Below, piece after piece: positions 1 to 8,800 of a stretch of DNA of 64,000 nucleotides. Position numbers and translations under genes: made by a program. This DNA is from Paenibacillus sp. 37 (GTDB lineage Bacteria > Bacillota > Bacilli > Paenibacillales > Paenibacillaceae), in NCBI RefSeq assembly GCF_008386395.1, contig NZ_CP043761.1:4154001-4218000 (forward strand). Direction: 5' to 3'. Under the pieces are notes generated by a model, which was given only the letters and a program-made list of their open reading frames with translations, did no database searches and was not told the DNA's origin. The first letter of the stretch is position 1, and every line of letters starts with the position of its first letter.

Positions 1-1554
1 CATGTAATACCCTGTTACACCCATAAGAATGGCTATAATCATCTCCCACCAGCGTACATATTGTTTGTTATACACCTCAAGTTTCTGCATAATGCGCGTG
101 ATGGTCTCATTCTGGGCATCATGGTCTAACTGAACTGGAGATAACTGCTGTAATGCTTTGGAGACTTCTTCGTATGTAGCTCCTCGGTTCATTTCTACAC
201 TTGCCAACACGGATTGATCTAACGCTGTTTTTTCCTCAGCTTTCCTGAGATCCGCTTCAGCCATTGCACCAAACATTCGATCATCTCGGATCGGATCATA
301 CAAGATGTGGTTCCGTTCAACCTGGTGCAACAGCAAGATGCAACCCATTGTAAGGACCAAACAACCTGCGAATAACATCACTCGTCGAATGGCAAACCAT
401 TCGTATTTCAACTCTGAGCTGCTCTCCCTCATGAGCCGTATCGTTTGACTGTACTGTGCACTGCCAGGTTTCGCTGCAAACAACATCGCCAATTTCCGTA
501 TGAAGGTCTGCCTGTACAGAAACTGATCCAACCATGAATGCTTATGCCCTGACCGGTAAGGTGTCTCATCGTATTGCTGGAGCCTTTGCAGAAGCAAATA
601 AGCAAGGATGATGATGACATAGATTGATATTTTGGTAATAAAACCAATTTTGCTGCGATAAAATTCATCCATCGTTGGAAAACTGACTCTGGCCCAGCGT
701 TCGATCGGAGCGGTGAATAATACCGGAGCGAGCGCGATGATATTAAGTCCTTTGAGCAGGTAATCCAATTTATCACGCCGCAAAATCTCCAGATGAATCT
801 CCTGAGTCAGGTTACCCAGTCCTTTAAGATAAATAGAGCCTTGTGCTCTGTCCTTATCCCCAAACTCCATGACCATATAGGAAACGCCGGCGAATCCTTT
901 GAGAAAACGGTTGGGAGCCACTTCATAATAACGCTCAAGTGCTTCATTCGGATCTGGAGAAGTTAGAGCTTCGTAGATCAGTCTTACTTGTTCTGCTGCT
1001 TCTCCCGTACCTGCTTCAGCGGCTTCATAGAGCGCTTCCTCAACCATGCCATGCTGGTGATACCGATGCCTTACATCTGCAAAGAGATCCAACATCTGCA
1101 CCAGCAACCTTTTTTCCATACGACTGAGGCACATATCCAATACCAGGCTGTTTAGTACCACAGCACAGAGTACGGAAAGTATTACAAAAGCGATACCCGG
1201 CTGCAGAAGAAACAGAATGACACTTATGCCTCCATAACCTCCAAGAATAATCAGAACCACTGTCATCGTCAGCCTGCGAAGTGAAGGCTCATCCCCAACA
1301 TGGCGGAATGAAATACGTTTCTGCACCTGTAGAATATAAGCTGATAGCAGTGGCACTTTCATTCCAAGACGGTAGGACTGCAACAAGATTGATCCCAGTC
1401 CCTTAAATCCCTTCCCGCTAGGAGCAAAAATCACGCCGGATTGACTTGTTGAACCACCTCCTCTATGACGTAACATACTTAAAACCAGAAGTGTGATCAG
1501 CAAACCTCCTGCACAAATACTTAATACGAGGAGCAAAATCCATTTAATTGTCAT
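1..1554 (-). CDS. TadB/TadC-like type II secretion F-family membrane protein (partial, 3' end outside window)
   Basis: The minus-strand frame is open from the ATG at 1554 to the window edge (518 codons, no stop), so the C-terminus is missing. Hydrophobic segments lie near residues 3-32, 97-137, 266-280, 306-322, 390-410 and 503-518. Between them, around residues 150-180, is an amphipathic stretch (LLVQMLDLFADVRHRY...) resembling the cytoplasmic T2SSF domain of TadB/TadC platform proteins. The start overlaps the end of the TadA-like gene by 11 bases, indicating translational coupling. In Tad/Flp systems this protein is the inner-membrane platform on which the ATPase acts. It is longer than a single TadB or TadC (about 300 residues), so it may combine both. 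The family call rests on hydropathy, that motif and the neighbours. Confidence 0.65.
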   Translation of the reverse strand, partial: MTIKWILLLVLSICAGGLLITLLVLSMLRHRGGGSTSQSGVIFAPSGKGFKGLGSILLQSYRLGMKVPLLSAYILQVQKRISFRHVGDEPSLRRLTMTVVLIILGGYGGISVILFLLQPGIAFVILSVLCAVVLNSLVLDMCLSRMEKRLLVQMLDLFADVRHRYHQHGMVEEALYEAAEAGTGEAAEQVRLIYEALTSPDPNEALERYYEVAPNRFLKGFAGVSYMVMEFGDKDRAQGSIYLKGLGNLTQEIHLEILRRDKLDYLLKGLNIIALAPVLFTAPIERWARVSFPTMDEFYRSKIGFITKISIYVIIILAYLLLQRLQQYDETPYRSGHKHSWLDQFLYRQTFIRKLAMLFAAKPGSAQYSQTIRLMRESSSELKYEWFAIRRVMLFAGCLVLTMGCILLLHQVERNHILYDPIRDDRMFGAMAEADLRKAEEKTALDQSVLASVEMNRGATYEEVSKALQQLSPVQLDHDAQNETITRIMQKLEVYNKQYVRWWEMIIAILMGVTGYYM

Positions 1555-3370
1555 GCTGATCACCCCAGTGTTGCTTCATAAACTGTTCAAACTTCTCGGC
1601 ATCCTGTAATGTCATCTGTTCTCGCATATCCACCATGCTTCCAGAGGAGATTGGAGCTGTTGCAACATACTCTCCATCTCTGTACTCCACAACATTATGA
1701 AATGTAAAACCTGCCCTCTCTTCCACGCTATCACCTTGATTCGCACGAGGAAGACACTCCGTAATTCGTTCGATATATCTTCGTCCCTCAGCATCTTTCT
1801 TCATATGAACATCAAAGTTAATTACACTCACAACCTGCTCCTCAGCAATATGCTCATGCTGGAACATACCTGTCTTGAGCAAGGAATTACGGAGGGAGAA
1901 GACCAGATCACGAAACGTTTTGGCATGGTGGGTAAACAGGGTGAACAGACTGGCAACCTGAGACATTTGAATCATCCATGCGGCCACCTCATCACTCGCA
2001 ACTTCACCGAGAATATTGACGGTACCATCCGTTTTTTTCTGCAAATCAAGCCCTTGTTGACCTGAAATGTGTTCAGTCTCTCGGAAACTCAAAATATTAC
2101 GTCGGCTATAGATCCGTCTTAATTGAAGTTCAAACGCCATCTCCTGCACCCGAAGGGTGTACGATGCATAGATGTGTTTGACCATAGCCATAAGCAGCGT
2201 CGTTTTGCCAGAACCCTGTGCTCCGGTTACAGCTGTGATCCGACTTCCTTTCATCAAATATTGAAGCAATATAATTGGCAGATCTGCGTTGTTACCCGTA
2301 ATCAACTGTTCAAGTGAAGCATTCGGGATATCGAACTTCCTAACGAAGAACGCCCACGATTCTGCGAAAGGAGGTCTAACAACTACGACACGGGAGCCGT
2401 CTTTCATCTCGTTCACCTTGTAGCCACTTGCTTCCGACAACTGTCCGGGATAATTGTATTTGTATATATTCTGGCATACCCTTTTCAGTTCACGAATACT
2501 GCCGAAGGACAGAAAGGATAGATGAATGGACTTACCTTTATAGAAAATCCAGACACTTTCCATGCCGCTAAGCGGTTCTACATGTGTAGCATCCTCCAGT
2601 CCCTGATCCAGCAAATCATTCCATGATGCCGGTTTTCGAAGTCCCATATTATGAACAGCATCAAGCATACCGCTAACACCACCACTAACGCCGTCAATAC
2701 GTTGGTCCCTTATCTCATCAACAACCGAGAATCCTTTATAATGCTGATAGATACGTTGCACGATGATATCCGTCTTTTCTCTGAATCCAAGCTCTCGATA
2801 TTCGCACTCGAAAACATAGTGAATGTCTTCCTCGGAAATATAATAACTCCCTCCGTCCTCCGTACCTTCCTCCATTCTCAGCCTTCCCAGATCGTAGGTA
2901 TCAATCATTCGGGAGAGTGCATCCACACCGAATTGCTGTCGGTACAGATAAAACACAATTTCGAATCGGTCCTGAATCGTCAACAAATCTGGTTCTGCAA
3001 ACAAAATAACTTCATCTACATTGGATTTGTTCAGCCCTATGCTTCGGGTCAGGAGATCCCCTATCAGATTTTTGACATACGTTTTGTCGCTGATACTGCC
3101 TGAGACACAGCCCTTCAGTGCTTTTCTCATCTCGGCACGTTGATTAATTCTTCGACGATATTCTTCTTCATGCAGACCCGCATCCGCGAGCTGACTATGA
3201 CTAAGCTCATGAAGTGAGTTCTTCACCTTCTCAATCAACATGTCAATCGTGAAAGATTCCTGTTCAGGAACACGAGCATTCTTTTCACGAAGAAACGTTC
3301 TATACTTGAACCAGATATAAGTCAGGCACAGAATCAAAATCAAACTTATCCATATGGTATTCCAGAGCAT
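1544..3370 (-). CDS. TadA/CpaF-like secretion ATPase with N-terminal membrane anchor
   Basis: 608 residues. The C-terminal half is a VirB11/TadA-type ATPase: Walker A GAQGSGKTTLL near residue 390, an acidic Walker B-like ILGEV near 455, and a His-box THHAKT near 485. It would power assembly or secretion of a Tad/Flp-type pilus. Two points are odd. Residues 3-20 form a clear transmembrane segment, whereas TadA/CpaF proteins are normally soluble. The usual RGGEA-like stretch after Walker B reads ASDEVAAW. The start lies 7 bases after the stop of the CpaE-like gene, and the 3' end overlaps the platform gene. Assignment to the TadA superfamily is firm; the substrate is unknown. Confidence 0.8.
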   Translation of the reverse strand: MLWNTIWISLILILCLTYIWFKYRTFLREKNARVPEQESFTIDMLIEKVKNSLHELSHSQLADAGLHEEEYRRRINQRAEMRKALKGCVSGSISDKTYVKNLIGDLLTRSIGLNKSNVDEVILFAEPDLLTIQDRFEIVFYLYRQQFGVDALSRMIDTYDLGRLRMEEGTEDGGSYYISEEDIHYVFECEYRELGFREKTDIIVQRIYQHYKGFSVVDEIRDQRIDGVSGGVSGMLDAVHNMGLRKPASWNDLLDQGLEDATHVEPLSGMESVWIFYKGKSIHLSFLSFGSIRELKRVCQNIYKYNYPGQLSEASGYKVNEMKDGSRVVVVRPPFAESWAFFVRKFDIPNASLEQLITGNNADLPIILLQYLMKGSRITAVTGAQGSGKTTLLMAMVKHIYASYTLRVQEMAFELQLRRIYSRRNILSFRETEHISGQQGLDLQKKTDGTVNILGEVASDEVAAWMIQMSQVASLFTLFTHHAKTFRDLVFSLRNSLLKTGMFQHEHIAEEQVVSVINFDVHMKKDAEGRRYIERITECLPRANQGDSVEERAGFTFHNVVEYRDGEYVATAPISSGSMVDMREQMTLQDAEKFEQFMKQHWGDQHDN

Positions 3371-3377
3371 CGGAGGT

Positions 3378-4208
3378 TCAGGCTCCCCTTTCCAGCCTCT
3401 TCAGAACTGTGCGCATACCTGCACCGTCCATAATCAGGCGAGCGAGTTCGCTCATGCTTGCAGCAAAACTCCCTTTACGAATATCCTTATCCTCAGTCAA
3501 ACTTTCCAACTGCAAATATCTAGCAACATCTCGCCGATTCATTGCATCCAGGTATCCGGTTGTGTACGGTATCGCAGATATCGTGCCTTTGTATCTGAAC
3601 TGGCGCCGAATATTGGAAAGCGTTGCACGGGAATGCAAATCGTATTTGTTAATTACAACATGTATATTCTTATTGTTCATTCGTTCTGGCAGGATCTCTT
3701 CAAAGAACAACTCCAGATTTCGCATATTTTGATCGAGATTAATGACAACATAGTCCGCTTGTTGCAGCTTGAGCTGTGAGTCAACACCAGCATGATCCGC
3801 ATCCAGAAGAACCAGATCATAATACTCGTTAGCTACATTTAGCAGCTTTTTCACAGTCTCACCATGTTCCTGCGGGGAACGTTCCATCTCATCAGTTCTT
3901 CCGGTTAGGAAATCAAGTCTTTCCTTCAGAAGTGGCTTGGTATAATCCCTGAGATTGTGCTTATTCAGACTTCCGCTCGAATGCAGCCGTTCAATCGCAT
4001 CCCAGCCACCCTCTTCGAAGGAGAACATAAAATCCTCTGAATCCGTATCTTTGGACGGTAGAGCAGCTTCTGTGCCAGTTCCGGCGAGGCCTGCATTAAC
4101 AAGTAACACTCTTGTCCTGTAGTGAAGCGCCATCGCATAAGCACTAATTAATGTGCTCGAAGTGCAACCTGTTCCTGCAAAAGGGCTCCAAAAGGTAATG
4201 GTGCTCAT
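3378..4208 (-). CDS. CpaE/MinD-like protein with degenerate P-loop
   Basis: 276 residues from the ATG at 4208, which overlaps the stop of the upstream gene as ATGA. A longer in-frame start at 4289 exists but would lie inside the upstream gene. The N-terminus (TFWSPFAGTGCTSST) sits where the deviant Walker A of ParA/MinD proteins (KGGxGKT) should be, but both lysines are absent. The rest follows the MinD fold: LLVNAG strand, YDLVLLDAD near residue 140, YVVINLDQN, and VVINKYD in the position of the guanine-specificity-like strand. CpaE proteins direct placement of Tad pilus machinery, so a localisation or scaffold role is inferred. Loss of the P-loop suggests it does not hydrolyse ATP in the usual way. 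Confidence 0.65.
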   Translation of the reverse strand: MSTITFWSPFAGTGCTSSTLISAYAMALHYRTRVLLVNAGLAGTGTEAALPSKDTDSEDFMFSFEEGGWDAIERLHSSGSLNKHNLRDYTKPLLKERLDFLTGRTDEMERSPQEHGETVKKLLNVANEYYDLVLLDADHAGVDSQLKLQQADYVVINLDQNMRNLELFFEEILPERMNNKNIHVVINKYDLHSRATLSNIRRQFRYKGTISAIPYTTGYLDAMNRRDVARYLQLESLTEDKDIRKGSFAASMSELARLIMDGAGMRTVLKRLERGA

Positions 4209-4918
4209 GCTCTCATCCTCTCTGCTTCTTTCATCGCACGGCGACTGCGAACACTTTCCCAACCTGTTAACTGCTCGACCACGCGACACAACGAATTTTT
4301 GTAATTTCGTGACAAAGGTCCAAGATGAACTCGGCGATGATGCTCATTCTCAAGCTTAACCGCAGCTGTTAACTCATCCCACGGAAGCACTAAGGATTCT
4401 CCTGTCCATACAAACGGACTGCCCTCCAGATACGCCCACAGATAACGAGCTTCAAGCTTGCAGTCAACCCCGTTAATTAAGATCCGCTGAAATGACAGCT
4501 CACCAGGTAATGATTGTTCTTCAAGCAACCGCTTCAACCAGCCCTTGCCACGTTCCAGATTGTAACGCTCATAATCACTCACCCAGACTCTTACATCAGC
4601 ATTCAGCCAGAGATTACGGGAAGCAAAGTGTGAGGTCTCCATGTCATATAACACATAGTCATAACTGTCTAATCGCTCTCCATTTACTTCAAGATGATTC
4701 TCTACAGCTGCTGAAGTGACAAAATGACAAGCGATATCAAATCCTTCAAATTCCGTAATTCGCAAAGACTGCTTACTGTCACCTACACCGTACCCATACT
4801 TCTGTTGTAAGGTTCCATCTACGAGCAAGACCTTGTTGCCTGTCGAAGCCAATATCTTGCATAGATATAACATCAGATCATTTTTCTCACATAAACCCGC
4901 AAAGATCCATGTATGCAT
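4205..4918 (-). CDS. Second CpaE/MinD-like protein lacking a P-loop
   Basis: 237 residues. The N-terminal strand (MHTWIFAGL) is followed by CEKNDLMLYLCKIL, so no Walker A glycine-lysine motif remains. The next strand, KVLLVDGTLQQKYGYG, and YDYVLYDMETS near residue 90 match the second and third conserved strands of MinD/ParA folds. It ends with EAERMRA and its stop overlaps the next CpaE-like start by four bases, so the two are translationally coupled and may pair as a pseudo-ATPase heterodimer (inference). No signal peptide or membrane segment. The function is unproven; context places it in Tad-type machinery. Confidence 0.55.
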   Translation of the reverse strand: MHTWIFAGLCEKNDLMLYLCKILASTGNKVLLVDGTLQQKYGYGVGDSKQSLRITEFEGFDIACHFVTSAAVENHLEVNGERLDSYDYVLYDMETSHFASRNLWLNADVRVWVSDYERYNLERGKGWLKRLLEEQSLPGELSFQRILINGVDCKLEARYLWAYLEGSPFVWTGESLVLPWDELTAAVKLENEHHRRVHLGPLSRNYKNSLCRVVEQLTGWESVRSRRAMKEAERMRA

Positions 4919-4993
4919 AGATGTTACAACTCCTTTCTTATTCCAAAACTCCTTGTTATCTGAATTATTCTAAAGTAAACCTCGGATTTCGCT

Positions 4994-6013
4994 CTATTCT
5001 CCACCCGTTAGCAAGCGCTGCTGTTCTGTTTGTAAAGCTTCAGCAGGATCATTTATGCTTCCAGAATTAGCTCCTGCTCCGTTTCCTGAACCATCATTCC
5101 ACATCACTCCATCCGACGTTGCCGGATTATTTGATGATGGACGACTGTTATATGTAACTGAGGATTGTGCCACATCCTGTTCAACCCCTTTTGATGGTGC
5201 TGTCATGGAGGCGGCCAGTGAACTTTCAAGCGAACTTCGCACCTGTCTGGATAACTCCTGCTCGGCTCGTCGAACAATATTCGGATCACTCTCCAGCAGT
5301 TTTAATACTTCTGAATTGGCAGGATACGTCGCGATTGCAGGTGTCTGAAACTGTGGTTCTACATAGGTTAAGGCATAGATTGAAGCTTTATGTAAATAGG
5401 CATCTACAATTGCACTTGAGAGTGACAGAATCTCTTCCTCCGTCATCGTAATCCATAAGGTAGCTGCATTAAGTCGTTCCACTTTTTTCTTCGATAAGAG
5501 AACATAGTCCTGTCCGGTAGGGAATTGGATACGAACATCAATAATATCTCCCTTAACAAGGGAGGACGGCAGTAATACAACTTGCAGCTCTCGATTTCTT
5601 AAATCGGGCGGAGCCGGTGTATCCTCATACACCATCTCAGTGGTAATGGCTGTTCCTTTTTTTAACTCTATTTTGGCCACTTGGCCTTCCATCTGCTTAG
5701 TACTGGACCAGAGATTTCGCGGTGCTTGTGCATCCGGAACAGCAATGAGCTTCAGATCCTCCGGTAATATCGGTTCACCTGCTTCAATATCCCGAATCGT
5801 AATCCATCCTTGTGCTCCCGAATCCCATTGTTGCTTTAATTCAGCTTCCTTTTCCTCATATGCCGATAAATAACGGGCTTCTACGGCTGACTTGACATCA
5901 CTCATCGTTTTGACATTGTAGATAACATATCCTCCGAACACCAACCCTACAGCTCCTGCTCCGATAAGTCCGGCATAGATCAGTTGACGGCTTTGTTTTC
6001 TTAATTTAGACAA
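4994..6013 (-). CDS. CpaB/SAF-domain protein, Tad-type assembly
   Basis: 339 residues. An N-terminal transmembrane segment (about residues 11-30, LIYAGLIGAGAVGLVFGGYV) follows a basic start. Next comes a coiled stretch, then a SAF-like domain with WITIRDIEAGEPILPEDL near residue 70 and KKGTAITTEMVY near 118. This arrangement is that of CpaB/RcpC, which in Gram-negative bacteria stabilises the Tad outer-membrane pore. In a Gram-positive host it would work at the outer face of the membrane. The C-terminal 70 residues are rich in Ser, Asn and Gly and look disordered. It lies between the kinase and the CpaE-like genes on one transcript. Confidence 0.7.
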   Translation of the reverse strand: MSKLRKQSRQLIYAGLIGAGAVGLVFGGYVIYNVKTMSDVKSAVEARYLSAYEEKEAELKQQWDSGAQGWITIRDIEAGEPILPEDLKLIAVPDAQAPRNLWSSTKQMEGQVAKIELKKGTAITTEMVYEDTPAPPDLRNRELQVVLLPSSLVKGDIIDVRIQFPTGQDYVLLSKKKVERLNAATLWITMTEEEILSLSSAIVDAYLHKASIYALTYVEPQFQTPAIATYPANSEVLKLLESDPNIVRRAEQELSRQVRSSLESSLAASMTAPSKGVEQDVAQSSVTYNSRPSSNNPATSDGVMWNDGSGNGAGANSGSINDPAEALQTEQQRLLTGGE

Positions 6014-6039
6014 AAGAGGCTCTCCTTTCGTAATCTCTT

Positions 6040-7518
6040 CTAATCATGTACTTTCCTTCGTGAAAAGAACGAACGTTTCTTGGGCTGCTGTGCCATCATG
6101 TGCGTTAAAATATGAGAAAACACTTTATCCATCTGTGCGTCCTTGTCAAAAGGGTCAATATGTAACGGCAGCCCATATACACTCGATGTATCCAGAGCTT
6201 TCCGAATGCGCTGAACTGCTTCACTTGCTGCCAGAGGCAGACAATATATCCATTTCTCTCGTGGATACCGATGATGTGTTCGAACAAAAGCACCAATCTC
6301 CGCCTGTCTCCATTCGGCACCTGAGCCTATAACAATAGGCAGATCTGCACGCAGGAATTCTTCAAGCCGGTTCTGGTCCTGACCACTACCAAGATCCATC
6401 ACGATGAATTGATAACTCCCCCCAAGCAAAGACAAAATATCCGCTCGCCCGGATTGTTTCCAATAATGCACACCATCCACTGCAAACTGTCTGCCTGCTG
6501 GCACCGGTTTACCCGCTTGAGCGATTTGTTGAATCCTTGCAAAGGATTGAGAGCGAGGTGACATTTCTATCACAGCTACTTTGAAGTTTTGCCTTTCGAG
6601 ATAATGACTGATAGCTATAGCCGTGTGGGTAACCCCTACACCAGATGAAGCACCAGTCAGGGCAATAACTCTTGTTCCCCCATTCAATGTCATCGTTGCA
6701 TCTCCACCGGGCATTGTTCCGCCGGGTATTCGGAGCAGTTCCTTCCTTACCTCATCGGCAGATTGGAATCGCTCCTCGGCATTATACCTTAACAGTCTTC
6801 TCGCCACAGGGATGTATGTCCTCGGAACATCACTCCGGATAGAGCTTTCTACACCCTGAATCCATTCCGTATACGCCCCACTTGTCATAAGATACAGCAG
6901 CAATGCTCCGAGTCCATATAGATCTGAACGCGCATCGGTCTGACCCGAGCCATATTGTTCTGGAGCGGCAAAACCAACGGTTCCCAACTTAACGGTATCT
7001 TCAGCATTGTGCGGTTTGTAACTTCTGGCGATGCCAAAATCAATTAATCTTACTTCATGTTCCGGGGTGATCATGATATTTGATGGTTTCAGATCCCTAT
7101 AGATCACAGGTGGATTCAGATTATGCAAATAACTCAACACATCCAGCAATTGAAGTACAAGCTCAGTCAATTGCTCCATCGGGATCTTCCCACGACACTG
7201 CTTGAAATACTCACTGAGCGTTAACCCGTCGATGTATTCCATCACCAAGTATGTGTACCCGTCTTCATCCGGGACAAAAAAATCAACAATTTGCGGCAAT
7301 CTTGGATGGCAAAGTGATGTCAGAAGAGCGGCTTCCGTCTCCATACTGCCTTCATATGGCATAATCGTTACGCTTTCTTTAATTGCCCATATCTTGCCCG
7401 GCAACTTCAGATCCTCCGCCTCGTATACATGGCTCATTCCGCCTGTTCCCAGAATGGATACGATACGATATCTACCTCCCAGCAGGCTTCCGCGTTCCAG
7501 CCTGGCCGGATGTCTCAT
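6040..7518 (-). CDS. Hanks-type Ser/Thr kinase fused to a MinD/CpaE-like domain
   Basis: 492 residues. ATG 7518 is chosen because GAAGGAGG lies 7 bases upstream; a TTG in frame at 7545 lies in the terminator T-run and lacks a ribosome site. Residues about 16-275 are a complete protein kinase: glycine loop LGTGGMSHVY, AIKE lysine, YRDLKPSN catalytic loop, DFGIAR and APEQYG. From about 282 a second domain begins with VIALTGASSGVGVTHTA, followed by FKVAVIEM and FIVMDLGSG, the strand pattern of MinD/CpaE proteins with a P-loop that lacks the lysine. It ends in a basic tail (KKRSFFSRRK). There is no membrane segment and no PASTA domain, unlike PrkC. It is the first gene of the Tad-like operon and probably its regulator (inference). 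Confidence 0.8.
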   Translation of the reverse strand: MRHPARLERGSLLGGRYRIVSILGTGGMSHVYEAEDLKLPGKIWAIKESVTIMPYEGSMETEAALLTSLCHPRLPQIVDFFVPDEDGYTYLVMEYIDGLTLSEYFKQCRGKIPMEQLTELVLQLLDVLSYLHNLNPPVIYRDLKPSNIMITPEHEVRLIDFGIARSYKPHNAEDTVKLGTVGFAAPEQYGSGQTDARSDLYGLGALLLYLMTSGAYTEWIQGVESSIRSDVPRTYIPVARRLLRYNAEERFQSADEVRKELLRIPGGTMPGGDATMTLNGGTRVIALTGASSGVGVTHTAIAISHYLERQNFKVAVIEMSPRSQSFARIQQIAQAGKPVPAGRQFAVDGVHYWKQSGRADILSLLGGSYQFIVMDLGSGQDQNRLEEFLRADLPIVIGSGAEWRQAEIGAFVRTHHRYPREKWIYCLPLAASEAVQRIRKALDTSSVYGLPLHIDPFDKDAQMDKVFSHILTHMMAQQPKKRSFFSRRKVHD

Positions 7519-7543
7519 ACCAATTCCTCCTTCAATACACAAC

Positions 7544-7614
7544 AAAAAAGGGAAAGCTTCACCGAAGAAGAACAGACCGGATATCCGGTTTCGTTCACTT
7601 CGGGATGCTTTCCC
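7544..7614 (-). terminator. Long terminator-like hairpin in the kinase 5' leader
   Basis: On the minus strand GGGAAAGC (7607-7614) pairs with GCTTTCCC (7550-7557). CCGAAG/CTTCGG, GAAC/GTTC and a perfect inner palindrome ACCGGATATCCGGT extend the stem, and six T residues follow (7544-7549). It could end transcription of the upstream methyltransferase operon. Because the promoter at 7644-7673 lies upstream of it, it may also act as an attenuator for the kinase operon. Confidence 0.7.
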
Positions 7615-7643
7615 TCAGGTTTGTTATGGTTAATATTGGTATC

Positions 7644-7673
7644 ATTATAGTACAGGCAGGAATAGATTGTAAA
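7644..7673 (-). promoter_or_regulatory. Sigma-A-type promoter of the Tad-like operon
   Basis: On the minus strand TTTACA (7668-7673), an 18-base spacer and a perfect TATAAT (7644-7649). Transcription would start near 7637, giving a leader of about 120 bases before the kinase ATG. Confidence 0.7.
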
Positions 7674-7744
7674 GCACAAAATTTAATGTGCTTTATCGAA
7701 TCAATTTCATAATACCCTAACTGCTTTAATCAAGGCTAGATCTC

Positions 7745-8794
7745 TTAATATTTGACCATATAAAGTGTAATCTCTTCCCGGTTATGGAACAACTGCTTGG
7801 AACGTTGAATCTGCATCCGCGAACGCTCAAACGTATCGATAACATCCTTAATAAGTGCGAGCGGTTTTTTATGCAATAACTTCACGGTAACAATCGCTGT
7901 TCCCCCAGGCTGAAGGCTATATAGAAGATCCGACACAAGTCGGCTCATCAGCTTCGGACTCCAACTCATATCACATACGAGCAGATCGAACTCTCCTTCG
8001 CGGAAGCGCACATCCCCTGCATTTTTCTTCAAAAAAGTTAGTTTTGGTGATGCCAGCAGCGTTGCGTCCATCTTCGCCGGATCTACCGCCGTTACTTCAA
8101 GCCCACGTTCAAGCAGGAAGGAGGTCCATCCACCTGGTGCTGCACCGATATCAAGTGCCTTATGAAATGAAGTAAAGTCAATGCCAAACGTTTGCTCGGC
8201 TTCAAGCAATTTGAACTTAGCACGCGAGATCTGCCCATCTTCTTTTTGAAAACGTACGGCTCCCCCGCTCCAGTCTGACAGGTTCTGTTCAGGTCTGGAT
8301 ATGCCAGCATACAACATATCATTCGCAGCAAATACAGAAATGACATATTCAGCATCACGTACAACCCACTCACAGCCTAGCTCATCCAGCTTTTCAGTTA
8401 GCAGTTGCTTCAATGAGGCTGCATTTTCTTGCCAAAAGGACCCTTCTGTCTTCCGCACCTGCAGCACGACAGGGGTACCGGTCAGTTCCTTATGATTCAA
8501 CACAAATGCAATCAATTTCTCAATAGACTTCTCCGAATCTTCTGTATTCTCCTGAAACTGAACAGGTTGAATATGACGTAAAAACGTTGGATACTCTGCC
8601 CACAGCTTATCTGCAACTTCTTCCTCCGCTACAGGCAGACCCGCAAGCAGTATTTCTCCTGGTACGAGTACCGTGCTCTTCACCGCTCCAAACGTACGGC
8701 GCAACTCTTCCTGAGCATAAGGGGCAAAGCCATGATTGGCCGTGCAGATAAAACGGGAGAAGTTGCCTTCTTCCCAAGACGATTGTGTACTCAA
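7745..8794 (-). CDS. FtsJ/RlmM-like SAM-dependent RNA methyltransferase
   Basis: 349 residues from a TTG start at 8794, supported by GGAGGG nine bases upstream, which overlaps the stop of the ABC gene. The C-terminal half has a Rossmann methyltransferase core with SAM motif I LDIGAAPGGWTSF near residue 210, VDPAKM, and FDLLVCDMSW near 265, followed by IVTVKLLHKKP. This is the RrmJ/RlmM arrangement, so 2'-O-methylation of rRNA is the likely reaction. The N-terminal 190 residues resemble the THUMP-like region of RlmM-type enzymes only loosely. It is the last gene of the operon, followed by the leader/terminator at 7544-7614. Confidence 0.7.
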   Translation of the reverse strand: MSTQSSWEEGNFSRFICTANHGFAPYAQEELRRTFGAVKSTVLVPGEILLAGLPVAEEEVADKLWAEYPTFLRHIQPVQFQENTEDSEKSIEKLIAFVLNHKELTGTPVVLQVRKTEGSFWQENAASLKQLLTEKLDELGCEWVVRDAEYVISVFAANDMLYAGISRPEQNLSDWSGGAVRFQKEDGQISRAKFKLLEAEQTFGIDFTSFHKALDIGAAPGGWTSFLLERGLEVTAVDPAKMDATLLASPKLTFLKKNAGDVRFREGEFDLLVCDMSWSPKLMSRLVSDLLYSLQPGGTAIVTVKLLHKKPLALIKDVIDTFERSRMQIQRSKQLFHNREEITLYMVKY

Positions 8795-8800
8795 ATTGTG

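Noticed and set aside
429..776. Minus-strand frame of 115 codons and neighbouring short frames in 1-1550
   Set aside because: They are shadows. A different minus-strand frame is open from 1554 to the window edge and encodes the membrane protein.
7519..7545. N-terminal extension of the kinase from a TTG at 7545
   Set aside because: That TTG lies in the T-run of the terminator-like hairpin, and GAAGGAGG lies within the extension, seven bases before ATG 7518.
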